A stretch of 64,000 nt of DNA from an uncultured Pelagibacteraceae bacterium. Lineage in GTDB: Bacteria; Pseudomonadota; Alphaproteobacteria; Pelagibacterales; Pelagibacteraceae. The position numbers and the translations under genes are program-made. The notes beneath the pieces are model-generated. The model was not told the origin of the DNA. It made no database searches and was given only the letters and a program-made list of their open reading frames with translations. The first letter of the stretch is position 1. Each line of letters opens with the position of its first letter. This document shows positions 19,288-28,526 of the stretch, piece after piece. Location: positions 1-64,000 of the forward strand of contig CACBBR010000003.1 in NCBI GenBank assembly GCA_902537555.1, written 5' to 3'.

Positions 19288-19871
19288 TTAAAGTTGGTAT
19301 TTTAGGTGACATAGGTTCAGGAAAAAGCTTTGTTGCAAAACAATTTGGTTATCCAGTCTTTAACGCAGATAAAGAAGTAAGTGATATCTACAAAAACGAT
19401 AAATCTTGTTACAAAAAAATTAAAAAAAAATTTCCAAAATTTATAAAGTCAAAAATTTTAAAAAAAAATGAGCTTGGAAATATAATTAAAGAAAATAAAC
19501 AAAATCTAAAAAAAATATCAGACATAGTGCATCCCATCGTTAGAAATAGAATGCATTTGTTCTTTAAAAAAAATAAAAGAAAAAAAATGGTTGTTTTAGA
19601 CATACCATTATTAGTTGAAAATAAATTATATGATAAAAACTTTTACTTAATTTTTGTACAATCAAAGAGAAATGAGATTAATAAAAGACTTAAAAAAAGG
19701 CCTTTTTATAATAAAAGTATTATTACTAGTCTAAGAAAATCCCAAAGATCTTTGGGTTATAAAAAGAAAATATCCAATTTTGTTATTAAAAACAATTTTA
19801 AACTTCTAAGCTTAAAAAAAAATATTAAAATGATTAAAAGAAAAATTTTAGATGAAAGAAATAGTTCTTGA
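19284..19871 (+). CDS. coaE: Dephospho-CoA kinase
   Basis: CoaE phosphorylates dephospho-CoA, the last step of coenzyme A synthesis. The start is TTG at 19284, overlapping the aroE TGA; it places the Walker A GDIGSGKS directly at the N-terminus as in the family. Other features are FNADKEVSDIY, VVLDIPLLVENKLYD and the nucleotide-lid stretch around RNEINKRLKKR. The protein is 195 residues and unusually lysine-rich at its C-terminus, in keeping with the base composition. It overlaps dnaQ by 20 bases. Confidence 0.92.
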   Translation: MIKVGILGDIGSGKSFVAKQFGYPVFNADKEVSDIYKNDKSCYKKIKKKFPKFIKSKILKKNELGNIIKENKQNLKKISDIVHPIVRNRMHLFFKKNKRKKMVVLDIPLLVENKLYDKNFYLIFVQSKRNEINKRLKKRPFYNKSIITSLRKSQRSLGYKKKISNFVIKNNFKLLSLKKNIKMIKRKILDERNSS

Positions 19872-20520
19872 TACTGAAACTACAGGGTTATCTGTAAGAG
19901 ATGGGCACCGAATTGTTGAAATTGGATGTATAGAGTTAGATAATTTAGTCCCAACAAAAAATATATTTCATGTTTATTTAAATCCTGAGAGAAAGGTATC
20001 GGAGAAAGCTTTGGAAGTTCATGGATATACCGATGAATTTTTATCAAATAAGAAAAAATTTATAGAAATTGCCGAAGATTTTCTATCTTTTATTAAGGAT
20101 AAAAAAATTATTATTCATAACGCAGAGTTTGATATTGGACATTTAAATAATGAATTATCTTTAATTGGTAAGAATAAAATTAACAACTCAAACGTAATCG
20201 ATACATTAGAGTTAGCTAGGAATAAATTTCCAGGATCTGGCATAAGTTTAGATGCGCTATGTAAAAGATTTAGAATCGATAATTCTAAAAGGGAAAAGCA
20301 TACTGCCTTAATAGATTGTGAGTTACTTTCAAAAGTTTACATTAATTTAATTGACCAAAAAGAACCTACATTGAATTTGGTTGAAAATATTGAAACTAAA
20401 TTTTCTTCTAATCAAAGCAAGATAGATTATTATAAAAAAATTATTCACCCATCAGAAGAGGAACTATCCAATCATAATGAATTTCTAAAAATTAATTTAA
20501 AAAAAAACTATTTTAATTAA
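19852..20520 (+). CDS. dnaQ: DNA polymerase III epsilon subunit (3'-5' proofreading exonuclease)
   Basis: DnaQ is the proofreading exonuclease of the replicative polymerase. The 222-residue protein begins MKEIVLDTETTGL (ExoI, catalytic Asp and Glu), then HNAEFDIGHLNNEL (ExoII), and KREKHTALIDCELLSKVY (ExoIII, catalytic His and Asp). A short C-terminal region for binding the alpha subunit follows. It is the last gene of the rightward maf-lyase-aroE-coaE-dnaQ run and ends convergent with secB, overlapping by 8 bases. Confidence 0.95.
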   Translation: MKEIVLDTETTGLSVRDGHRIVEIGCIELDNLVPTKNIFHVYLNPERKVSEKALEVHGYTDEFLSNKKKFIEIAEDFLSFIKDKKIIIHNAEFDIGHLNNELSLIGKNKINNSNVIDTLELARNKFPGSGISLDALCKRFRIDNSKREKHTALIDCELLSKVYINLIDQKEPTLNLVENIETKFSSNQSKIDYYKKIIHPSEEELSNHNEFLKINLKKNYFN

Positions 20521-20935
20521 GTCTATTTTTATATAATTCCTCAAAATTAATTCTTTTTCCAAATTTCAAATCTGGCAGACCTGAATTTTTAAGAATTGTT
20601 AAGAACTTCTGCTCTAATTCTGGATAAATCTTTGTTTGTAAATCGCACAATACTATTTTTTCTAATTCATCTTTTTTAATTTTTAGATCTAATATATCAA
20701 TTACAGTAGCGTATTTAATTTGAAAAAATCCTGTTACTTTTTTTTTATTTGGATTTTCATAACTTAAGGTAGTGGCCACCTCTATCATTTTTTTTTTTAA
20801 AGGCTTTGAGTTTATATCTACTTTCATTTGAAAATCTGGTATTGTATTTCTAATTGTTAGTAGACTTTCAGGGCTAGGTATCTCTATTGATAGATCTTGT
20901 ATATAACTTACAATTATTTTATATTTATTTTCCAT
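20513..20935 (-). CDS. secB: Protein-export chaperone SecB
   Basis: SecB tetramers keep secretory preproteins unfolded and deliver them to SecA. The 140-residue protein shows the family pattern YIQDLSIEIPSPESLL at the N-terminus, a middle strand region ending GFFQIKYATVIDIL and a short helical C-terminus. The usual LAPVNFDALY-type tail is replaced by a divergent end (FEELYKNRLN). It overlaps the fxsA reading frame by 11 bases. secB next to fxsA and a Tim44-like gene is a common alphaproteobacterial arrangement. Confidence 0.92.
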   Translation of the reverse strand: MENKYKIIVSYIQDLSIEIPSPESLLTIRNTIPDFQMKVDINSKPLKKKMIEVATTLSYENPNKKKVTGFFQIKYATVIDILDLKIKKDELEKIVLCDLQTKIYPELEQKFLTILKNSGLPDLKFGKRINFEELYKNRLN

Positions 20936-21353
20936 CTTTATCTTCTATATCTTCATATTCGCCTTCGATATAATTTTTCTTTTCAGGGTCACTTTTATTT
21001 TTAGTTGAATATTTTTTTGAGTATTTACTTAGAATAATTTTTCGAGTGAATGGAAAAACTAACATAATTCCTAACACATCTGTTGCAAAACCAGGCAATA
21101 TTAAAAGTATTGCAGCGAAAGCAATTGCTGCTCCAGAAACAATCTCGTAAAGAGGTAATTCATTTTTAATTAATTGAGACATTCCAGAACGCAATGTGTT
21201 AAAACCTTCATATCTTGCATACCAAACACCAGCAACTGCAGTTACTAGTATTAATAATATGGTGTTTAAAGCTCCTATTTGTGACCCAACTTTTATGAAT
21301 AAGTAGATTTCAATAAGAGGAATACCTAAAATTAGAAATATAGCTGTGTTCAT
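20925..21353 (-). CDS. fxsA: FxsA family inner-membrane protein
   Basis: FxsA in E. coli is a small inner-membrane protein whose overexpression relieves F-plasmid exclusion of phage T7; its cellular function is not established. The 142-residue product has three or four hydrophobic segments, starting ILGIPLIEIYLFIKVGSQIG, with the conserved GVWYARYEGFNTL and LLILPGFATDVLG segments. The C-terminal 35 residues are hydrophilic and acidic. It is transcribed leftward with secB and divergently from the Tim44-like gene across a 58-base gap. Confidence 0.9.
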   Translation of the reverse strand: MNTAIFLILGIPLIEIYLFIKVGSQIGALNTILLILVTAVAGVWYARYEGFNTLRSGMSQLIKNELPLYEIVSGAAIAFAAILLILPGFATDVLGIMLVFPFTRKIILSKYSKKYSTKNKSDPEKKNYIEGEYEDIEDKDGK

Positions 21354-21411
21354 TTGTCTATAATGTAAATTGCAGGTTGAAATTAATCAATATAGTAAAT
21401 ATTATTAGTAT

Positions 21412-22002
21412 ATGAGTTACAGCTTCGAGTACATCGATATAATACTATTAGCAATGATAGCGGGTTTTATTTTCCTTAGATTGAGAGGTATTTTGGGAAA
21501 AAAAACGGGTTTTGAAGAAAATATTAATTCAAGCTTTCCTCACGAAGAGATTACAGAAACAAAAAGTTCTCCTATTTTAAATGCTGATACTTTTGATGAT
21601 GCAGCAAAGAAAGATTTTTTAAATGGCGCAAAAATAGCTTATGAAAGCATTATTACCAGTTTCTCTAAAGGAGATCTTAAATCAATAAAAAATCTTTTAG
21701 CTAAAGATGTATACGATCAATTTGACGAAGCAATCAAAGATAAAAAAGCAAGAAATGTAACATCTGAAACCACTTTTATAGGTATTAACTCTGCCGAAAT
21801 TAAAGAACATAATCAAAATAAAAATATGCTTGAAGTGAGCGTTGAATTTGTAAGTGAAATAATATCTTGCATTAAAGATAAAGATAATAATGTTGTATCA
21901 GGTGATGCTCAAAAAGTTAAGAAAGTGTTAGATACTTGGAAATTTACAAAAGATAGTAATTCAAAAAATCCTAACTGGCTAATAGTAGACACACAGGCTT
22001 AG
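21412..22002 (+). CDS. Tim44/TimA-like membrane-anchored protein
   Basis: This 196-residue protein has an N-terminal membrane anchor (ILLAMIAGFIFLRLRGILGKKTG, read in two parts: a hydrophobic helix, then the basic LGKKTGFEE) followed by a Tim44-like domain. The domain includes FLNGAKIAYESIITSFSKGD and ends at a conserved WKFTKDSNSKNPNWLIVDT. In Caulobacter the homologue TimA is membrane-associated. The family is related to the mitochondrial import motor anchor Tim44, but the bacterial role is uncertain. The stop is immediately followed by the Smr TTG start. Confidence 0.9.
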   Translation: MSYSFEYIDIILLAMIAGFIFLRLRGILGKKTGFEENINSSFPHEEITETKSSPILNADTFDDAAKKDFLNGAKIAYESIITSFSKGDLKSIKNLLAKDVYDQFDEAIKDKKARNVTSETTFIGINSAEIKEHNQNKNMLEVSVEFVSEIISCIKDKDNNVVSGDAQKVKKVLDTWKFTKDSNSKNPNWLIVDTQA

Positions 22003-22419
22003 TTGAATAAAAAAATATCAGATAAAGATAAACAAGACTGGCAAGAGTTTTTAAATAGTACTGATAAATTAGAAAATAAAGATCAAAAAATTTCACCAAC
22101 GCAAAAAAGATATATTGAAAAATCGATTGATTTGCATGGCTATACCTTAGAGGAGGCAAACCAAAAAATGAGCACTTACATCGAATATTGTTTTGCTAAG
22201 GGTGTAAAAAAAATTAATGTTATTACTGGCAAGGGATTAAGATCAAAAAACTTAAATGACCCATATCAATCTAATAATCTAAGCATTCTAAAATATTCAG
22301 TGCCAAATTTTATTAAAAATAATAATAAATTAATGAGTAAAATAATTAGTATTGATTTTGAAGCTGTTGAAAATCCATCTGCTGGAAATTTTGATATTTT
22401 TTTAAGAAAAAACAAGTAA
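22003..22419 (+). CDS. Smr domain protein
   Basis: Smr domains are found in MutS2 C-termini and as stand-alone proteins; some have DNA-nicking or RNA endonuclease activity. The 138-residue protein has an N-terminal lysine-rich linker (DKDKQDWQEFLNSTDKLENK) and the Smr core. The core holds the conserved DLHGYTLEEA (Asp-x-His), the VITGKG loop and the C-terminal GNFDIFLRK strand. The start is TTG with zero spacing from the Tim44-like gene. In relatives an mltA gene usually separates these two; it is absent here. Confidence 0.9.
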   Translation: MNKKISDKDKQDWQEFLNSTDKLENKDQKISPTQKRYIEKSIDLHGYTLEEANQKMSTYIEYCFAKGVKKINVITGKGLRSKNLNDPYQSNNLSILKYSVPNFIKNNNKLMSKIISIDFEAVENPSAGNFDIFLRKNK

Positions 22420-22422
22420 GAG

Positions 22423-23793
22423 TTATAAAATAAATTTTGAAAGATCTGCGTCTTTAACGAGTTCTCCTATATTTTTCTTAATGTAATTTGAGTCTATACT
22501 GATTTTTTCACCAGCTCTATCTGTTGCTGTAAAACTAATTTCATCTAAAACTCTTTCGATAATTGTATGAAGTCTTCTAGCACCTATATTTTCAACAGTT
22601 GTATTTACTTCACTTGCAATTGTCGCGATGGTATCAATTCCATCTTCAGTAAATTCTAAATCAACATTTTCTGTTTTTAATAGAGCTTTGTACTGTTTAA
22701 TCAAACTATTGTCTGGCTCTTTTAAAATTCGCTTAAAATCCTCACTATTCAATGCATCTAGCTCGACTCTAATTGGCAGTCTTCCTTGAAGCTCAGGTAA
22801 AAGATCTGATGGCTTAGCTAGTTGAAAAGCTCCTGATGCTATGAATAATATGTGATCTGTTTTAATTGGACCGTATTTAGTACTTACAGTTGTTCCTTCT
22901 ATTAATGGAAGTAAGTCTCTTTGGACACCTTCTCTTGAAACATCTCCACCAACCCTATCAGTTCTTGCTGAAATTTTATCTATTTCATCTAAAAATACGA
23001 TACCATTATTCTCGGTTGTATTTTTTGCAGATTTAATAATTTTGTCTTGTTCGATTAGCTTATCAGCTTCTTCATTAAGTAAAATTTCATGAGACTCTTT
23101 AACTGACATTTTCTTCTTCTTAGCTTTTTGGCCCATAGATTTACCAAGCATATCTGAGATATTTATCATACCAACATTTGCACCAGGCATCCCAGGAATT
23201 TCGAATGAAGGCATTCCACTACCACTTTCAGTTACAGCTATTTCAATTTCATTATCATCTAAATCACCATTTCTTAATCTTTTCCTAAAACTTTCTCGTG
23301 TTGCAACACTTGCTTTATTACCCACAATTGCATCAAGAACTCTATCTTCTGCTAATTTTTGTGCTTTAGCATGAACTTCTTTTCTTTTTTTTACTTTTTC
23401 CATTGCAATAGCAATCTCTAAAAGATCTCTTATTATCTGTTCAACATCTCTTCCAACGTAACCTACTTCAGTAAATCTTGTAGCTTCAACTTTTACAAAG
23501 GGTGCTTCAGCTAATTTTGATAATCTTCTAGATATTTCTGTTTTACCAACACCTGTTGGTCCCATCATTAAAATATTTTTTGGAAGAACTTCATCTTTCA
23601 TGTCACCTTCTAAAGCTTGTCTTCTCCATCTATTTCTCAAAGCAATCGCGACAGCTCTTTTTGCATTGTTTTGACCAACAACAAATCTATCCAATTCTGA
23701 AACAATTTCTCTTGGAGAAAGTGAATTTTGAATGTTACTAGTTTCTTTTTTTACTTTAGTGTTTGGTAAGGTTGTAACGTTTGATTTTTCCAT
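22423..23793 (-). CDS. hslU: ATP-dependent protease HslUV, ATPase subunit HslU
   Basis: HslU is the AAA+ unfoldase that feeds substrates to HslV. The 456-residue protein has [22 protein letters not shown] at the N-terminus (read as two motifs), Walker [16 protein letters not shown], the pore motif GYVGRDVE, the intermediate (I) domain, Walker [12 protein letters not shown] and sensor/arginine-finger [11 protein letters not shown]. It ends in DLSKFIL, the conserved C-terminus that docks on HslV. It lies directly after hslV. Confidence 0.98.
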   Translation of the reverse strand: MEKSNVTTLPNTKVKKETSNIQNSLSPREIVSELDRFVVGQNNAKRAVAIALRNRWRRQALEGDMKDEVLPKNILMMGPTGVGKTEISRRLSKLAEAPFVKVEATRFTEVGYVGRDVEQIIRDLLEIAIAMEKVKKRKEVHAKAQKLAEDRVLDAIVGNKASVATRESFRKRLRNGDLDDNEIEIAVTESGSGMPSFEIPGMPGANVGMINISDMLGKSMGQKAKKKKMSVKESHEILLNEEADKLIEQDKIIKSAKNTTENNGIVFLDEIDKISARTDRVGGDVSREGVQRDLLPLIEGTTVSTKYGPIKTDHILFIASGAFQLAKPSDLLPELQGRLPIRVELDALNSEDFKRILKEPDNSLIKQYKALLKTENVDLEFTEDGIDTIATIASEVNTTVENIGARRLHTIIERVLDEISFTATDRAGEKISIDSNYIKKNIGELVKDADLSKFIL

Positions 23794-24309
23794 TTAAATT
23801 TTCTCTATATTTAAATTATCATTTGTAAAAACACATATTTCAGATGCAACTTTAATTGCTTTTTTTGCAACTTCCTCAGCTGATAAATCTGTATCCATCA
23901 GTACTTTAGCTGATGCTAATGCATAATTTCCACCTGATCCTATTCCAATAACATCACCTTCCGGCTCTAAAACATCCCCAGTTCCAGAAATAATAAAACT
24001 ATTTTCTTTATCACCAACAGCCATTAAGGCTTCTAATCTTCTTAAATATTTATCGGTACGCCAATCTTTAGCCAATTCAACAGCTGCTCTTGCTAAATTT
24101 CCAGCATGTTTTTCTAGCTTGGACTCTAATCTCTCAAATAATGTTAATGCATCTGCTGTAGATCCAGCAAATCCAGCGATCACATTTCTTTTCTCAATCT
24201 TACGAACTTTGTTAGCAGTTTTCTTAATAACTGTATTTCCCATACTAACTTGGCCATCACCAGCAACTACTACCTCATTGTTTTTTCTTACTAATACTAT
24301 TGTTGTCAT
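23794..24309 (-). CDS. hslV: ATP-dependent protease HslUV, peptidase subunit HslV
   Basis: HslV is a threonine peptidase related to proteasome beta subunits. After Met1 removal the catalytic Thr becomes N-terminal ([10 protein letters not shown]). Also visible are the [13 protein letters not shown] stretch, the catalytic Lys in TANKVRKI, the [14 protein letters not shown] loop, and SGTGDVLEP. The 171-residue protein is near full family length. It is divergent from hisB across a 91-base gap that must hold both promoters. Confidence 0.97.
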   Translation of the reverse strand: MTTIVLVRKNNEVVVAGDGQVSMGNTVIKKTANKVRKIEKRNVIAGFAGSTADALTLFERLESKLEKHAGNLARAAVELAKDWRTDKYLRRLEALMAVGDKENSFIISGTGDVLEPEGDVIGIGSGGNYALASAKVLMDTDLSAEEVAKKAIKVASEICVFTNDNLNIEKI

Positions 24310-24400
24310 GAGATATAAATGGATACTAAATCTAATAGTTCAAGACCAAGGCTAGAATTATTGCCATAATTGAATAATAGATATATACCTTTTTCAGATT

Positions 24401-24991
24401 ATGAAACGTAAAGCCAAAATAAGTAGAAAAACAAAAGAGACCAATATCAGTGTTGATTTAAATATTGATGGTAAGGGTAAGTACAAAGTTGACACAGGTA
24501 TAGGATTTTTAGATCACATGCTTGAGCAATTATCAAAACACTCTTCGATGGATATGAATATTAAAGCTAAAGGTGATACGCACATTGATCTTCACCACAC
24601 AACTGAAGATACAGGAATTGCAATTGGAGAATGTTTGAAAAAAGCATCTAAAAAATTTGTTGGCATTAAGAGATATGCACATGCGATGATACCGATGGAT
24701 GAAACATTAACTAGAGTTGCAATCGATGTTTCAAATAGACCTTATTTAATTTGGAAAGTAAAATTGAAAGTAGAAAAATTAGGTGAGATGGACACGGAAC
24801 TATTTAAAGAATGGTTCCAAGCTTTTTCACAAGCTGCAGGAATTACTTTGCACATTGAAAATATCTATGGTGATAACAGTCACCACATAATCGAATCTTG
24901 CTTTAAAGGATTAGCAAGATCATTACGAGCTGCTTTAGAAATGGATCCAAGAAACAAAACTACAATACCTTCTACAAAAGGTTCTTTATAA
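24401..24991 (+). CDS. hisB: Imidazoleglycerol-phosphate dehydratase
   Basis: HisB dehydrates imidazoleglycerol phosphate to imidazoleacetol phosphate, step seven of histidine synthesis. The 196-residue single-domain enzyme has the Mn-binding motifs [16 protein letters not shown] and [14 protein letters not shown], plus the second pair including [16 protein letters not shown]. The phosphatase domain of the enterobacterial fused enzyme is absent, as usual in alphaproteobacteria. It leads the rightward his operon. Confidence 0.97.
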   Translation: MKRKAKISRKTKETNISVDLNIDGKGKYKVDTGIGFLDHMLEQLSKHSSMDMNIKAKGDTHIDLHHTTEDTGIAIGECLKKASKKFVGIKRYAHAMIPMDETLTRVAIDVSNRPYLIWKVKLKVEKLGEMDTELFKEWFQAFSQAAGITLHIENIYGDNSHHIIESCFKGLARSLRAALEMDPRNKTTIPSTKGSL

Positions 24992-24996
24992 ATTTA

Positions 24997-25623
24997 ATGA
25001 ATGTCACAATTGTTGACTACAATTCAGGGAACATAAGTTCTGTAATTAATTCGTTTAAGGAAGTTGCAAAAGACAAAGTAAACATTGAAGTAACAGCAGA
25101 TCTTGCAACTATAAAAACTAGCGACAAAGTTGTATTACCCGGACAAGGATCCTTTAAAAGCTGTATTGATGGTCTCAATAGTATTAACGGCTTGATAGAT
25201 ACTCTTAATGAATTTGCATTAGAAAGTAAAAAACCACTTCTTGGAATTTGTGTTGGTCTGCAAATGTTTGCAGATATTGGATATGAAGAAGTTGAGACTA
25301 AAGGATTAGGTTGGATTTCTGGTAAAGTTTCTAAAATTGATAACCAAGGCGATAAATTTAAGCTTCCACACATCGGTTGGAATGAAATTAATATAATGAA
25401 AGAAAGTAAGATTTTTAAAGGAATAGAAAATAACTCTCACATGTATTTTGTTCATAGTTATGAGTTTGTACCTGAGGATAAATCTGTTATTTCAGCAACA
25501 ACTAATTACTCATCAAATATTGTTTGTGCTGCAGAAAAACAAAACATATTCGGAACCCAATTTCACCCTGAAAAGAGTGATAAAATTGGACTTAAAATAA
25601 TTGATAATTTTATAAATTTATAA
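24997..25623 (+). CDS. hisH: Imidazole glycerol phosphate synthase, glutaminase subunit HisH
   Basis: HisH hydrolyses glutamine and channels ammonia to HisF. The 208-residue class I glutamine amidotransferase shows VLPGQGSF (oxyanion strand), LLGICVGLQMF with the nucleophilic Cys, and the catalytic His-x-Glu pair in GTQFHPEKS. It begins 5 bases after hisB. The partner hisF is 0.9 kb downstream, separated by a small membrane-protein gene and hisA. Confidence 0.97.
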   Translation: MNVTIVDYNSGNISSVINSFKEVAKDKVNIEVTADLATIKTSDKVVLPGQGSFKSCIDGLNSINGLIDTLNEFALESKKPLLGICVGLQMFADIGYEEVETKGLGWISGKVSKIDNQGDKFKLPHIGWNEINIMKESKIFKGIENNSHMYFVHSYEFVPEDKSVISATTNYSSNIVCAAEKQNIFGTQFHPEKSDKIGLKIIDNFINL

Positions 25624-25626
25624 AAA

Positions 25627-25839
25627 ATGAAAACAGAATATTTTACATTTTTTTTATTAATATTTTTTTCTGGATTAGTTACGGTTGGTATTCTACTTCT
25701 TGTAGCTTACATATTGGGATATTCTGTCGATTATTATATGAGGGAAATAAATACTTTACAAAGATGTATTGTGATTTTTATAGCTGGATTTCCTGGATTT
25801 TTCTTTTTTATAAAAATAATTAAAAGAAAAAATAAATGA
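25627..25839 (+). CDS. Small two-helix membrane protein inside the his operon
   Basis: The 70-residue product has two hydrophobic helices (about residues 6-33 and 46-63) joined by a polar stretch YSVDYYMREINTLQR, and a lysine-rich end. I do not recognise a named family. It starts 3 bases after hisH and overlaps hisA by 4 bases, so it is translated as part of the operon; the tight spacing argues that it is real. Other alphaproteobacteria carry small membrane genes in this operon (for example DUF2628 near hisB/hisH), but I cannot show homology. No function is claimed. Confidence 0.75.
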   Translation: MKTEYFTFFLLIFFSGLVTVGILLLVAYILGYSVDYYMREINTLQRCIVIFIAGFPGFFFFIKIIKRKNK

Positions 25840-26561
25840 AAATATTTCCAGCAATAGACATTAAGGACAGAAAATGCGTGAGGTTAGTCAAAGGAGACTT
25901 TGATAATAAAACCGAATACGACATGTACCCAGTTGAACAAGCTGGTAAATATAAAGACCATGGTTTTAAAAACTTGCACATTGTTGATTTAGATGGAGCA
26001 CTAACGGGAGAGACTGTAAACATTGATATTATTGAGGAAATTGTTAGTAAATTTGATCTTAAAATTGAAATAGGTGGCGGTATTAGAAATTTTGAAAGCA
26101 TTCAAAAATATATAGATGCCGGAGTTGAGAAAGTAATTTTAGGAAGTGCTGCAATAAAAGATAAAAATTTTTTAAAAGAAGCTTGTCAAAAATTTCCTGA
26201 TAAAATTGCATTGGGGATGGATGCTAAAGATGGTTATTTATCCGTATCTGGATGGAAAGAAAATTCTAATTTAAAAACTTTAGATTTTTTAAATGATGTA
26301 AATGATTATGGTGCTAGCAGATTAATTTATACTGATATTAATAGAGATGGTATGAAGCAAACTCCAAATTTTAACGAAACAGAAAATGTAGCTAATAATT
26401 CAAACTGTCCAGTGATTATTTCTGGAGGTGTGTCATCAATAGATGATATTAAAAAGGCAAAAGAATTAGGAAATAAAAATATTGAAGGCATTATAGTTGG
26501 TAAAGCTATATACGACGGTGATATTAAACTGGATGAACTTGCAAAAGAGATAGATGCTTAA
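25836..26561 (+). CDS. hisA: ProFAR isomerase HisA
   Basis: HisA is the (beta/alpha)8 isomerase that converts ProFAR to PRFAR. The 241-residue protein opens with [19 protein letters not shown] (catalytic Asp near the N-terminus), then [22 protein letters not shown], and the second-half acid in YTDINRDGM. The C-terminal phosphate-binding [11 protein letters not shown] and [11 protein letters not shown] are present. It overlaps the preceding small gene and hisF by 4 and 8 bases. Confidence 0.97.
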   Translation: MKIFPAIDIKDRKCVRLVKGDFDNKTEYDMYPVEQAGKYKDHGFKNLHIVDLDGALTGETVNIDIIEEIVSKFDLKIEIGGGIRNFESIQKYIDAGVEKVILGSAAIKDKNFLKEACQKFPDKIALGMDAKDGYLSVSGWKENSNLKTLDFLNDVNDYGASRLIYTDINRDGMKQTPNFNETENVANNSNCPVIISGGVSSIDDIKKAKELGNKNIEGIIVGKAIYDGDIKLDELAKEIDA

Positions 26562-27309
26562 GAATAGAATTATACCCTGCTTAGATGTTAAAAATGGAAG
26601 AGTCGTAAAAGGAATAAATTTTGTAGATTTACAAGACGCAGGTGACCCAGTGGAGCAAGCAAAAATTTATAGTGATGGTGGAGCTGATGAAATTTGTTTT
26701 TTAGACATAACTGCTTCAAATGAAAATAGAAATACTATTTACGAAGTAGTTAAAGATACTTCGAAAAAATGTTTTGTACCTTTAACAGTTGGAGGTGGAG
26801 TAAGAAGTGTAGAAGATATTAGTAAACTTTTAAACTGCGGAGCTGACAAAGTTTCAATTAATACCGCTGCTGTTCAAAACGCAGATGTAGTAGTTCAAAG
26901 CTCAAAAAAATTTGGTTCTCAATGTATTGTTGTTGCGATTGATGCTAAGAAAAAAGGAGAAAAATGGGAAGTTTTTACTCATGGGGGTCGAAACAATACT
27001 GGAATTGATGCATTAGAATTTGCAAAAAAGATGGAAGATAGTGGAGCAGGTGAGTTATTGGTTACTTCAATGGATAGAGATGGAACTCAGGTTGGCTATG
27101 ACATTGATCTGATGTCAAAAATATCATCTATGGTAAATATACCTACAATAGCATCAGGCGGGGTTGGGGATCTTGATCATTTAGTCGATGGCATCAAATT
27201 AGGCAATGCTAGCGCGGTTTTAGCAGCATCCATATTTCACTATGGTAAATATTCTGTGAAAGAAGCTAAAGAATATCTGGACTCAAAAGGTATACCTGTT
27301 AGGATTTGA
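26554..27309 (+). CDS. hisF: Imidazole glycerol phosphate synthase, cyclase subunit HisF
   Basis: HisF combines PRFAR with HisH-derived ammonia to give imidazole glycerol phosphate and AICAR. The 251-residue (beta/alpha)8 protein shows the start [19 protein letters not shown] (catalytic Asp11 position), [23 protein letters not shown] and the second catalytic Asp in [23 protein letters not shown] binds phosphate. The AICAR made here is also the substrate of the purH product at 39.3-40.8 kb. Confidence 0.98.
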   Translation: MLKNRIIPCLDVKNGRVVKGINFVDLQDAGDPVEQAKIYSDGGADEICFLDITASNENRNTIYEVVKDTSKKCFVPLTVGGGVRSVEDISKLLNCGADKVSINTAAVQNADVVVQSSKKFGSQCIVVAIDAKKKGEKWEVFTHGGRNNTGIDALEFAKKMEDSGAGELLVTSMDRDGTQVGYDIDLMSKISSMVNIPTIASGGVGDLDHLVDGIKLGNASAVLAASIFHYGKYSVKEAKEYLDSKGIPVRI

Positions 27310-27310
27310 G

Positions 27311-27583
27311 ATGCTAAATACCCTAGAAAGTCTATTTAAACTTGCAAGAGAAAGAAAATCTTCTCCAGTTGACGGTTCTTATACCAATAAACTTTTGAGT
27401 GATAAATCTTTGAGCAAAGCAAAAGTGCTTGAAGAGATAAATGAACTTATTGAGGCAGTTGAAGAAGATTCTAATAAAATACATGAAGCAGCTGATGTAT
27501 TTTATCATTTAATAATGTACCTTGAGGCAAATAATATAAAAATTGAAGATGTAATGAGCGAATTAGATAAAAGAAAAAAATGA
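27311..27583 (+). CDS. hisE: Phosphoribosyl-ATP pyrophosphatase
   Basis: HisE hydrolyses PR-ATP to PR-AMP, the second step of histidine synthesis. The 90-residue all-helical MazG-like protein has the metal-binding KVLEEINELIEAVEED and EAADVFYHLIMYL motifs, with acids spaced as in the family. It begins 1 base after hisF and overlaps the malyl-CoA lyase start by 4 bases, so the C2/C4 module may be co-transcribed with the his operon. Confidence 0.93.
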   Translation: MLNTLESLFKLARERKSSPVDGSYTNKLLSDKSLSKAKVLEEINELIEAVEEDSNKIHEAADVFYHLIMYLEANNIKIEDVMSELDKRKK

Positions 27584-28518
27584 GTCATAAATTTTATAAA
27601 CCTGCTAGATCAAGATTACAAAGAAGTGAATTAGCTGTTCCAGGCTCCTCACCAAAAATGTTTGAGAAAGCTTTAAGTTCACCAGCTGATTACGTTTTTT
27701 TAGATTTAGAGGATGCTGTTTCTCCAAATGATAAAATTACTGCGAGAGCAAATGTTATTAAAGCGTTAAATGAAATGAATTGGAGAGGTAGTGGCAAAAC
27801 TATTTCTGTGAGAATAAATAGTTTAGATACACATTATATGTACTCTGATTTAATTGAAATAGTTGAACAAGCTGGAGAAAATGTAGATACAATTTTAGTT
27901 CCGAAGGCAGGAACTGCAAGTGATGTTTATATGGTCGATTGTTTGTTAACTCAAATTGAAACAAACAAAAAATTGAAAAATAAAATTGGAATTGAATGTT
28001 TAATCGAGACAGCTTTAGGAATGTCGAATATTAAAGAAATTGCAACCTCAAGTGAAAGATTAGAGGCATTACACTTTGGTGTTGCAGATTATGCAGCAAG
28101 TTTAAGGGCAAGAACAACTGTTATAGGTGGACTTAATGAAAACTACCCTGGAGATCAATGGCACCATGGATTATCAGAATTAGTAATGACTTGTAGAGCT
28201 TATGGCTTAAGAGCAATTGATGGGCCATTTGGAGATTTTAATGATCCTGATGCCTATACAGCAGCGGCAAAAAGGGGTGCTGCAATTGGTATTGAAGGCA
28301 AATGGGCCATTCATCCTTCTCAAATTGAGCTTGCAAATAAAGTATTCTCACCGCCTGAAGCAGAGGTAACAAAGGCTAAAAGGATTCTAGAAGAGTTAGA
28401 AAAGGCTGCAAAAGAAGGAAAAGGGGCTGCTCAGCTTGATGGTAGGATGATTGATGCTGCATCAGCTAGAATGGCTGAAAATATTGTAAACATCGACAAG
28501 TTAATCCATAATAAATAA
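27580..28518 (+). CDS. mcl: L-malyl-CoA lyase (HpcH/HpaI aldolase family)
   Basis: The enzyme cleaves malyl-CoA to glyoxylate and acetyl-CoA, or runs in reverse. The 312-residue protein shows SRLQRSELAVPGSSPKMFEK at the N-terminus, the metal-binding VFLDLEDAVSPNDK, the IGIECLIETALGM strand and HFGVADYAASLRARTTVIGG. The C-terminal GKWAIHPSQIELAN is typical. From memory it resembles the serine-cycle malyl-CoA lyase more than citrate lyase CitE. The two following genes encode malate-CoA ligase, which fits. A beta-methylmalyl-CoA or citramalyl-CoA side activity is possible. Confidence 0.9.
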   Translation: MSHKFYKPARSRLQRSELAVPGSSPKMFEKALSSPADYVFLDLEDAVSPNDKITARANVIKALNEMNWRGSGKTISVRINSLDTHYMYSDLIEIVEQAGENVDTILVPKAGTASDVYMVDCLLTQIETNKKLKNKIGIECLIETALGMSNIKEIATSSERLEALHFGVADYAASLRARTTVIGGLNENYPGDQWHHGLSELVMTCRAYGLRAIDGPFGDFNDPDAYTAAAKRGAAIGIEGKWAIHPSQIELANKVFSPPEAEVTKAKRILEELEKAAKEGKGAAQLDGRMIDAASARMAENIVNIDKLIHNK

Positions 28519-28526
28519 ATAAAATT

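Noticed and set aside
24361-24387. Sigma-70-like promoter (TTGCCA ... TATATA) upstream of hisB
   Set aside because: The spacer is only 15 bases and such hexamers are frequent by chance in this A/T-rich sequence.
25017-25373. Minus-strand ORF of 118 codons opposite hisH
   Set aside because: It is fully antisense to a clear hisH with all catalytic motifs, has no ribosome site and its composition is that of a mirrored frame.
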